Shown here: in pieces, positions 58,182-64,000 of the stretch
Layout of the letters: the number at the start of each line of letters is the position of its first letter
Position numbering within the stretch: position 1 is the first letter of the stretch
Source: Pseudomonas marvdashtae
GTDB lineage: Bacteria; Pseudomonadota; Gammaproteobacteria; Pseudomonadales; Pseudomonadaceae
Direction of reading: 5' to 3'
Assembly: GCF_014268655.2 (NCBI RefSeq)
Contig: NZ_JABWQX020000002.1
Coordinates: 1-64,000, forward strand
Length of the DNA stretch: 64,000 bases
The notes under the pieces: model-generated
What the model was told of the DNA's origin: nothing
Databases searched by the model: none
What the model saw: the letters and a program-made list of their open reading frames with translations, nothing else
Made by a program: the position numbers and the translations under genes

Positions 58182-58373
58182 TCAGGCGTCAGGCGCCTGG
58201 TCTTTCGGTGCATCAACATCGTCTTCTGCCGTCACTTCGCCTTCGGTATCCGGGTTCAGTGCTGCGGCTTCCTCTTCAGCTGTAGCTTTCTTGCGCTGAA
58301 GCTTTTCCTCTTTCTTCTGCTCCTTGGCCAAGTCTCTCTGACGTTTGGCGAAGGAATAATTGGGTTTAGCCAT
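58182..58373 (-). CDS. Small Lys/Glu-rich conserved hypothetical protein
   Basis: A 63-residue protein: a basic N-terminal half (MAKPNYSFAKRQRDLAKEQKKEEKLQRKK), probably one long charged helix, followed by an acidic tail (TEGEVTAEDDVDAP). No function is assigned. The start at 58373 is chosen because the sequence composition changes sharply upstream and the MAKPNY start is typical of such small proteins. It lies downstream of the LOG gene on the same strand, 68 bp away. Confidence 0.7.
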   Translation of the reverse strand: MAKPNYSFAKRQRDLAKEQKKEEKLQRKKATAEEEAAALNPDTEGEVTAEDDVDAPKDQAPDA

Positions 58374-58441
58374 GGGCGATCCTCTGGGGTCGAAGGTGAG
58401 GTTGAGCGGCGCGTATTCTGCCCTGTATCGGGGCCGAGCCG

Positions 58442-59029
58442 TTAGCTGGGTTTTTGCTCGGCCCATTTTGGTTGCACCGACGGTTGCCATTCGTCCAGTG
58501 CGTCGAGCAGATTGTGCGCTGATTCGCTCACTTGCAGCATGTCACGATGGGGCGCGCGGACGAAGCCCTCGCCGACGATATGATCGAGAAAACCCGTGAG
58601 TTTGCTGTAGAAACCGTTCACTTCCAGCAGCCCCAGCGGTTTTCCATGATAGCCGAGCTGGCCCCAGGTCCAGACTTCAAACAATTCTTCCAAGGTGCCG
58701 AGGCCGCCGGGCAGGGCAATGAAGGCGTCGCTGAGTTCGGCCATGCGCGCCTTGCGTGCGTGCATGCCGTCCACCACTTCCAGGCGGGTCAGGCCGCTGT
58801 GGCCGATTTCCTTGTCCTTCAGGCTCTGCGGAATGATGCCGATGACCTCGCCGCCGGCCGCCAGGGCCGCGTCAGCAACGATCCCCATCAAGCCGACCGC
58901 GCCACCGCCGTAGACCAGGGTCAGTTTCCGTTCCGCCAATGTGCGCCCCAAAGCCTGGGCCGCTTCGCGATAGGCTGGATTCGCGCCGGTGCTGGCGCCG
59001 CAAAATACACAAACAGACGCTATGGACAT
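58442..59029 (-). CDS. LOG-family nucleoside 5'-monophosphate phosphoribohydrolase (TIGR00730)
   Basis: A 195-residue Rossmann-fold enzyme of the LOG/lysine-decarboxylase-like family, with [19 protein letters not shown] at the N-terminus and the catalytic motif [12 protein letters not shown] (PGGxGTxxE). Family members split nucleoside monophosphates, including cytokinin riboside 5'-phosphates in plants and plant-associated bacteria; 'lysine decarboxylase' is an old misannotation. Whether this copy makes cytokinins is unknown. ATG 59029 is near a weak ribosome site. Confidence 0.88.
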   Translation of the reverse strand: MSIASVCVFCGASTGANPAYREAAQALGRTLAERKLTLVYGGGAVGLMGIVADAALAAGGEVIGIIPQSLKDKEIGHSGLTRLEVVDGMHARKARMAELSDAFIALPGGLGTLEELFEVWTWGQLGYHGKPLGLLEVNGFYSKLTGFLDHIVGEGFVRAPHRDMLQVSESAHNLLDALDEWQPSVQPKWAEQKPS

Positions 59030-59090
59030 GCTTTACTCCGTGATCGGTAACCGGTCCAGAGTAAGGCCTGTCCTTTATTGCGCAAAGGAA

Positions 59091-59180
59091 TTAAACCTCG
59101 CGGCGAGGTTTTTCATAGGTGCCACTGGCGCCGCAGGCATAGGCGGCGAGCAAGCTGCATAACAGGCTGTTGAGGTTCAT
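59091..59180 (-). CDS. Candidate 29-residue small protein
   Basis: ATG at 59180 is preceded by GGAG at 7 bases, and the frame codes for MNLNSLLCSLLAAYACGASG followed by TYEKPRREV. A short hydrophobic N-terminal stretch with two Cys residues could be a small membrane or exported peptide. The 3' end of the frame is built into a perfect hairpin, AACCTCG-CGG-CGAGGTT (59094-59110). It lies 61 bp upstream of the LOG gene on the same strand, in the gap before azurin. Not a known family to me. Confidence 0.4.
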   Translation of the reverse strand: MNLNSLLCSLLAAYACGASGTYEKPRREV

Positions 59181-59285
59181 GAGGGGCGCTCCAAAGAGGT
59201 GATGGCGCTGATCATAGGGGCGAGTCAGACTTCTGGCTGGTTGATTATGTCCATCAGGCTGATAGGCTTAAGTTGTATACAATCT

Positions 59286-59299
59286 TTGACTCAGGTCAT
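59286..59299 (+). promoter_or_regulatory. ANR/Dnr-type (FNR-like) box before azurin
   Basis: TTGAC-TCAG-GTCAT fits the TTGAT-N4-ATCAA consensus, a near-perfect dyad, 73 bp before the azurin start. In P. aeruginosa azu is known to be controlled by ANR. Confidence 0.6.
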
Positions 59300-59371
59300 A
59301 GGAACTTGTCTGAAATTCAGGCAGTCTTCCCCTTTGACGGAATTTTGTTAACCATGCCTTGGAGATTCACG

Positions 59372-59818
59372 ATGTTTGCCAAACTTGTTGCAGTATCCCT
59401 GTTGACGCTGGCCAGCAGCCAACTGATGGCAGCGGAGTGCAAGACCACCATCGACTCGACCGACCAGATGTCCTTCAATACCAAGGCCATCGAAATCGAC
59501 AAGAGCTGCAAGACCTTCACCGTTGAGCTGACTCACTCGGGCAGCTTGCCGAAAAACGTCATGGGCCATAACTGGGTGCTGAGCAAAGAGGCCGACATGC
59601 AGCCGATCGCCACCGATGGCCTGGCCGCAGGCATCGACAAGGATTACCTGAAGGAAGGCGACGCTCGCATCATCGCCCACACCAAGCTTATCGGCGCCAA
59701 GGAAAAGGACTCGGTAACCTTCGACGTGTCGAAACTGGCTGCTGGCGAGAAGTATGGTTTCTTCTGCTCCTTCCCAGGCCACATCTCGATGATGAAAGGC
59801 ACGGTTACCCTGAAGTAA
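59372..59818 (+). CDS. azu: Azurin (blue copper protein)
   Basis: Periplasmic type 1 copper electron carrier. The 148-residue precursor has a 20-residue signal peptide ([20 protein letters not shown]) and a 128-residue mature protein starting AECK. All copper ligands sit at the classical numbers: Gly45, His46, Cys112, His117 and Met121; the Cys3-Cys26 disulfide is also kept. ATG 59372 follows GGAG. In denitrifiers it can donate to nitrite reductase; here no such genes are in view. Own promoter region with an ANR-type site and its own terminator. Confidence 0.98.
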   Translation: MFAKLVAVSLLTLASSQLMAAECKTTIDSTDQMSFNTKAIEIDKSCKTFTVELTHSGSLPKNVMGHNWVLSKEADMQPIATDGLAAGIDKDYLKEGDARIIAHTKLIGAKEKDSVTFDVSKLAAGEKYGFFCSFPGHISMMKGTVTLK

Positions 59819-59834
59819 CCGATTTTCCGGACAC

Positions 59835-59872
59835 AAAAAAAGCGCCCCATGTATGCAGGGCGCTTTTTTTTA
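59835..59872 (+). terminator. Rho-independent terminator of azurin
   Basis: AAAAAAAGCGCCC…GGGCGCTTTTTTTT, 16 bp after the stop. It is symmetrical enough to serve the convergent nadE side as well. Confidence 0.92.
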
Positions 59873-59904
59873 CCTGGCGAAACAGCCCTGTAGCGGGCGT
59901 CCGG

Positions 59905-60732
59905 TCATGGGGCGTAAGGCATGACCCGCTTGTGCTCGGTCTTGCGATAGGTATCGCAAATGATCCTGGCCGCCTCTTCACGAATGGGTTGCCCATGCAG
60001 GAAGGCGTCAATCTCGCCATAGGTCACGCCATGGGCCGCTTCGTCCGGCTTGCCCGGGGACAAGTCTTCCAAGTCAGCGGTGGGGACTTTCTCCACCAGC
60101 GACTCTGGCGCGCCAAAGTCACGGGCGATGGCCCGGACCTGGTTTTTCACCAGGCCGCTCAGCGGGGCCAGGTCACAGGCGCCATCACCAAACTTGGTGA
60201 AGAAACCCATGACTGCCTCGGCCGCATGATCGGTGCCGATCACCAGGCCTTGTTCCGCGCCGGCGATGGTATATTGCGCCACCATGCGCATCCGCGCCTT
60301 GGTATTGCCCAGCACGAAGTCCCGTGAACCCGGCGCCTTGCCTTCGAACGCCAGGACTTCTTTTGCCAAGGCTTTGACCGCGGGGCCGATGTTGACGGTG
60401 TGACGCTCGTCCGGCTCTATGAAGTCGACGCAGGCTTGGGCTTCGTGCTCGTCGAACTGGGTTTCATACGGCAGGCGCACGGCAATGAACTTGTATGCCG
60501 CATTGCCGGTTTTTTCCCGCAGCTCGCGCACGGCACGTTGGGCCAGCAGGCCGGCGGTCAACGAGTCGACCCCGCCGCTGATACCCAGCACCAGGCTCTT
60601 GAGCCCTGAGTTGACGAGGCTGTCCTGAATGAAACCCACCCGGCGAGCGATTTCGGCCTTGAGGGCGGCGTCATCGGCGAATGGTGGCTGGACCTTGAGC
60701 TGTTCAGCAATCTCACGCTGTACGGCTTGCAT
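59905..60732 (-). CDS. nadE: Ammonia-dependent NAD+ synthetase
   Basis: Converts nicotinic acid adenine dinucleotide to NAD+ with ATP and ammonia. The 275-residue protein has the PP-loop SGGVDS ([16 protein letters not shown]), [22 protein letters not shown], and the usual C-terminal helices. It lacks a glutaminase domain, so ammonia is the nitrogen donor. The start at 60732 ([11 protein letters not shown]) is preceded by AAGGAG, which rules out the longer frame. It lies 25 bp downstream of pncB. Confidence 0.97.
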   Translation of the reverse strand: MQAVQREIAEQLKVQPPFADDAALKAEIARRVGFIQDSLVNSGLKSLVLGISGGVDSLTAGLLAQRAVRELREKTGNAAYKFIAVRLPYETQFDEHEAQACVDFIEPDERHTVNIGPAVKALAKEVLAFEGKAPGSRDFVLGNTKARMRMVAQYTIAGAEQGLVIGTDHAAEAVMGFFTKFGDGACDLAPLSGLVKNQVRAIARDFGAPESLVEKVPTADLEDLSPGKPDEAAHGVTYGEIDAFLHGQPIREEAARIICDTYRKTEHKRVMPYAP

Positions 60733-60757
60733 GAATTCACTCCTTGCTTGATGTGCC

Positions 60758-61963
60758 TTAATGGGCGGCAGGTACTTGGAAAACATGTCGCATGTAGGCG
60801 ACGAAATTCGGGTCCTTGCAGTGGGTCTTGCCGGGCTCGTCTGAAATCTTGGCCACGGGTTGCCCGTCACAGCTGATCATTTTAAGCACGATGCTCATCG
60901 GCTCCACGCCTGGAATGTCACAGGTCAGGTTGGTGCCGATACCGAAGCTCACATTAATGCGACCACGCAAGGCACGGAAAATATCCAGGCATTTGGGTAA
61001 TGTCAGGCTGTCGGAGAACACCAACGTCTTGCTCATCGGGTCGATGCCGAGGTTATGGTAGTGAGCGATGGCTTTTTCCGCCCAGATGACAGGATCCCCT
61101 GAGTCATGGCGCAAACCGTCGAACAGCTTGGCGAAGAACAGATCGAAGTCCTTCAAAAAGGCGTCCATGGTGATGCAGTCGGTCAACGCAATGCCCAGCA
61201 GGCCTCGGTACTCGCGAACCCAGCAATCGAGCGCGGCGATCTGGCTGTCGATCAGCCGTGGGCCCAGTTGTTGGTGGGCCATGATCCACTCGTGGGCCAT
61301 GGTGCCCAAGGGTTTCATGTCCAGCTCCCGGGACAGGTGCACGTTGCTGGTGCCGACGAAGCGCCCCGGGAAATCGTGCTTGAGCACGTTTACCACTTCT
61401 TCTTGGACCCGGTAGGAAAACCTGCGCCGAGTGCCGAAATCGGCGACTTGCAGCTCGGACAATTCCTCGGCGCTGGCGTTGGCAGCCAGCCAGTCGAACT
61501 TGCGATAAAGCTGCTCGCGCGCTTGTTCCAGAACGATCTCACGGTAGCGATAGCGATTGCGCACTTCGCTGACGATGGCGAGCAACGGCACTTCGAACAG
61601 GATGACGTGCAACCATGGCCCACGCAGGCGGATGAACAATTCACCGTTTTCGATGCCGGTGTGCACGTACCGCAGGTTGAAACGAAACAGCCCCAGGAAC
61701 CTGAGGAAATCCGGTTTCAGAAAGCTGATGCGCTCAAGGAAACTCAGCTGGTCGGCGCTCAGGTTCAGCTCGGACAGGCGCTCGATCTGGAAGCGGATCT
61801 CCGCCAGGTACGGACGCAGGTCCTCGCTGTTGCGGCAACGAAACTCCCATTCAACTTCGACGTTGGGGTAGTTGTGCAGGACGGCCTGCATCATCGTCAG
61901 TTTGTAGAAGTCGGTGTCGAGCAGGTTCTGCACGATGCGATCGGCAAACACACTCTCGCTCAT
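60758..61963 (-). CDS. pncB: Nicotinate phosphoribosyltransferase
   Basis: Salvages nicotinate to nicotinate mononucleotide with PRPP and ATP. The 401-residue protein has [17 protein letters not shown] at the N-terminus, the [12 protein letters not shown] region with the His that is phosphorylated in the family, and the GLRHDSGDP substrate-binding motif. Together with nadE it forms a pncB-nadE salvage operon on the minus strand. Full length. Confidence 0.97.
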   Translation of the reverse strand: MSESVFADRIVQNLLDTDFYKLTMMQAVLHNYPNVEVEWEFRCRNSEDLRPYLAEIRFQIERLSELNLSADQLSFLERISFLKPDFLRFLGLFRFNLRYVHTGIENGELFIRLRGPWLHVILFEVPLLAIVSEVRNRYRYREIVLEQAREQLYRKFDWLAANASAEELSELQVADFGTRRRFSYRVQEEVVNVLKHDFPGRFVGTSNVHLSRELDMKPLGTMAHEWIMAHQQLGPRLIDSQIAALDCWVREYRGLLGIALTDCITMDAFLKDFDLFFAKLFDGLRHDSGDPVIWAEKAIAHYHNLGIDPMSKTLVFSDSLTLPKCLDIFRALRGRINVSFGIGTNLTCDIPGVEPMSIVLKMISCDGQPVAKISDEPGKTHCKDPNFVAYMRHVFQVPAAH

Positions 61964-62103
61964 AACGGGAATCTCCAGACAGATGCTGCGGTGGCAGCGG
62001 CGTACGGCTGTTCGTGGTGTAAGGGCTAGTGGCGCATATTGGAGAGGTTGATTGCCAGTATTTTTTTGGGCGCCGCGTTTTCTGCCACAGGCTGTGCTGG
62101 CTT

Positions 62104-63015
62104 TTATTGCTGCGGCTCCTGCGGGCTATCGATCTGCTCCAGCATCCACTCCACGAACAGTCGCACTTTGGGCACTTCCGCTGCATGTTCCGGGTAGGAC
62201 AGGTAATAGGCACTGGCGCTGGGCATCGCATGTTGCCAGGGGATGACCAGTTTGCCGTCGGCGAGCTCTTCTTCCACCAGGAATTTTGGCAACAGGGCCA
62301 CGCCGCAGCCGACCTGGGCGGCACGAATGCACATGTAGAAGGTTTCGAAGCGCGGCCCGTGGTAGCTGTGTTCGGTGTGGTAGCCCTGGCTGTCGAACCA
62401 GTCGTGCCAGGCTTGCGGGCGCGAAGCGTTTTGCAGCAGCACCAGGTCGGCCAGTTGCGTCGGGTCGGTGAAGGGCCGGTCCGGCAGGCTGCCTGGCGCG
62501 CAGACCGGCACCAACTCTTCGCCGAACAGTTTCAACGATTCGGTTCCCGGTCGGGAGCCCTGGCCGAAGTAGAACGCCAGGTCGCTACGCCCTTGCTGCA
62601 AGTCGTCGGCTTCGTGCTCGCTGCACAAGTCCAGATGAATCGACGGATGCCGCAGGCGCCAACCCTTGAGCCGCGGAACCAGCCAGCGGGCGCCGAAGGT
62701 CGGAGGCGTGGAGACTCGCAGGACTTCGGTGTCGCCGCCGTAGGAGCGCAGGTAATGGGTCGACATCTCAACCTGGGTGAGGATTTTTCGCACCTCCCCC
62801 AAGTACAAGTTTCCTGCCGGTGTCAGTTGCAGGCGTCGGCGCACGCGCCGGAACAGCAGGTGCTGCAACAGCTCTTCAAGCTGCGCGACCTGTTTGCTGA
62901 CGGCGCTCTGGGTCAGGTTCAGTTCTTCGGCGGCGCGGGTAAAGCTCAGGTGACGGGTCACCGCTTCGAAGCACTGTAGCGCTGTAATCGATGGCAAATA
63001 GCGTTTATTGAGCAT
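62104..63015 (-). CDS. LysR-family transcriptional regulator (GcvA-like; possible AmaR)
   Basis: A 303-residue regulator with an N-terminal winged helix-turn-helix (about 5-65; [26 protein letters not shown]) and the two-lobed effector-binding domain. The sequence is of the GcvA/AmpR subgroup ([26 protein letters not shown]). It is divergent from the aldehyde dehydrogenase gene with 177 bp between, the classical layout for a LysR regulator of its neighbour. In P. putida a LysR gene (amaR) lies next to amaB, so this is a likely orthologue; the symbol is left blank because the link is by context. Confidence 0.88.
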   Translation of the reverse strand: MLNKRYLPSITALQCFEAVTRHLSFTRAAEELNLTQSAVSKQVAQLEELLQHLLFRRVRRRLQLTPAGNLYLGEVRKILTQVEMSTHYLRSYGGDTEVLRVSTPPTFGARWLVPRLKGWRLRHPSIHLDLCSEHEADDLQQGRSDLAFYFGQGSRPGTESLKLFGEELVPVCAPGSLPDRPFTDPTQLADLVLLQNASRPQAWHDWFDSQGYHTEHSYHGPRFETFYMCIRAAQVGCGVALLPKFLVEEELADGKLVIPWQHAMPSASAYYLSYPEHAAEVPKVRLFVEWMLEQIDSPQEPQQ

Positions 63016-63192
63016 GATCAGCCCTTATTTCTTGTTGCTCTGCTTATCCGGTAACGGCCAGCATGAATAAACGGAATGATATCTCGCTTAAAGGTCGTTT
63101 GTTGGCAAGTCTCGGGCCAGCTACAACTACAGGCCTGATCAGCCGTGATCGTCCGGCTGCCCAATTTTGTCTCTCGCTTGAGGAATTTACCC

Positions 63193-64000
63193 ATGGTTGC
63201 TGCATTGCTTGATCGTCTGGGCGTCAACCCGGCCTTGTACCAGAACGGCACACAGCCCGTGCACTCGCCCATCGATGGCAGTCGCATCGGCGCCGTGAAC
63301 TGGGAAGGCGCCGCTGAAGTCGAGCAGCAGGTCAGCCGCGCGGAGCATGCCTTCGACCTGTGGCGCAAGGTGCCGGCGCCACGGCGCGGCGAGCTGGTGC
63401 GTCAGTTTGGCGACCTGTTGCGTGAGTACAAGGCCGACCTCGGCGAGCTGGTGTCGTGGGAAGCCGGCAAGATTACCCAGGAAGGCCTGGGCGAAGTGCA
63501 GGAGATGATCGACATCTGCGATTTCGCTGTCGGCCTGTCCCGCCAGTTGTACGGCTTGACCATTGCGTCCGAGCGTCCTGGCCACCACATGCGTGAAACC
63601 TGGCACCCGCTGGGCGTGGTTGGAGTGATCAGCGCGTTCAACTTTCCCGTGGCGGTCTGGGCCTGGAACACCACCCTCGCGCTGGTGTGCGGTAACCCGG
63701 TGATCTGGAAGCCTTCCGAGAAAACCCCGCTGACCGCCCTGGCGTGCCAGGCCTTGTTCGAACGTGTGTTGAAGAATTTCACCGATGCGCCACCGTACCT
63801 GAGCCAAGTGATCATCGGTGGGCGTGATGCCGGCGAAGCGCTGGTCGACGATCCGCGCGTGGCGCTGATCAGCGCCACCGGCAGCACGCGCATGGGCCGC
63901 GAGGTCGCGCCGAAAGTCGCAGCGCGGTTTGCCCGCAGCATCCTGGAACTGGGCGGCAACAACGCGATGATCCTGGCTCCGAGCGCCGACCTGGATATGG
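63193..64000 (+). CDS. amaB: Aldehyde dehydrogenase, L-aminoadipate-semialdehyde/piperideine-6-carboxylate type (AmaB), partial
   Basis: The first 269 residues of an antiquitin-like (ALDH7) enzyme, cut by the window end. Seen are GVVGVISAFNFPVAVWAWN, the cofactor site GNPVIWKPSEKTPL, SATGSTRMGREV (NAD-binding loop) and LELGGNNAM with the general-base Glu. The catalytic Cys lies beyond the window. In Pseudomonas AmaB oxidises piperideine-6-carboxylate to 2-aminoadipate in lysine breakdown. ATG 63193 has a GAGG ribosome site. Divergent from the LysR gene. Confidence 0.88.
   Translation, partial: MVAALLDRLGVNPALYQNGTQPVHSPIDGSRIGAVNWEGAAEVEQQVSRAEHAFDLWRKVPAPRRGELVRQFGDLLREYKADLGELVSWEAGKITQEGLGEVQEMIDICDFAVGLSRQLYGLTIASERPGHHMRETWHPLGVVGVISAFNFPVAVWAWNTTLALVCGNPVIWKPSEKTPLTALACQALFERVLKNFTDAPPYLSQVIIGGRDAGEALVDDPRVALISATGSTRMGREVAPKVAARFARSILELGGNNAMILAPSADLDM

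Noticed and set aside
61106..62029. 307-codon plus-strand frame opposite pncB
   Set aside because: Antisense to the conserved pncB gene, with a composition typical of a reverse-frame shadow.

Overview
This window is chromosomal DNA from a Pseudomonas of the fluorescens group. Gene order from yqiA-parE-parC through serB, psd, rhdA, motAB, rsgA, orn, queG, nnrD-tsaE-amiB-mutL-miaA-hfq-hflX-hflK-hflC, hisZ, purA, rnr-rlmB, rpsF-rpsR-rplI, dnaB, ygiQ, azurin, nadE and pncB follows the known Pseudomonas core backbone. The short palindromic repeats between genes (GTGGCGAGGGAGCTTGCTCC and relatives) are typical of P. fluorescens-type genomes. I found no insertion sequence, phage, integron or CRISPR array.

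Layout. 0-10 kb: topoisomerase IV (parE, parC) with small accessory genes between, an orphan PqiC-like lipoprotein, and a divergent pair of an Smp-like membrane protein and serB. 10-19 kb: a PilZ-type protein, psd, rhdA, an HDOD protein, motAB and rsgA. 19-31.5 kb: orn, a TRIC-family channel, queG, and a long collinear operon from nnrD to hflC covering metabolite repair, tRNA modification, cell-wall hydrolysis, mismatch repair, RNA chaperone and membrane protease control. 31.5-36.4 kb: hisZ, purA and a chemoreceptor. 36.4-39.1 kb: a HitAB/FbpAB-type ferric iron importer with a Fur-like site. 39.2-39.7 kb: two identical tRNA-Leu(CAG) genes, each with its own promoter and terminator. 39.8-47.1 kb: RNase R/RlmB, ribosomal proteins and DnaB. 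47.2-49.5 kb: a YgiQ-type radical SAM protein.

The accessory part is 49.6-58.2 kb. First comes a two-gene unit I cannot assign: a 308-residue soluble-plus-hydrophobic protein overlapping by 4 bp a 153-residue four-helix membrane protein. It has the shape of a pore-forming effector and its immunity protein. Next is a three-gene cluster of two transglutaminase-like peptidases, a DUF2126 COOH-NH2 ligase-like domain and a circularly permuted ATP-grasp fused to an alpha-E domain, a predicted peptide-ligation system of unknown product. A good match to a sigma-54 promoter lies before it. 58.2-64 kb holds small proteins, a LOG-family hydrolase, azurin (with an ANR-type site), nadE-pncB, and a LysR/aldehyde dehydrogenase pair resembling amaR-amaB of lysine catabolism; the last gene is cut by the window end.

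Promoter motifs link parts of the window to global regulators: FliA before motAB, RpoN before the chemoreceptor and before the peptide-ligation cluster, Fur before the iron importer, and ANR before azurin. These are sequence matches read by eye, not tested sites.
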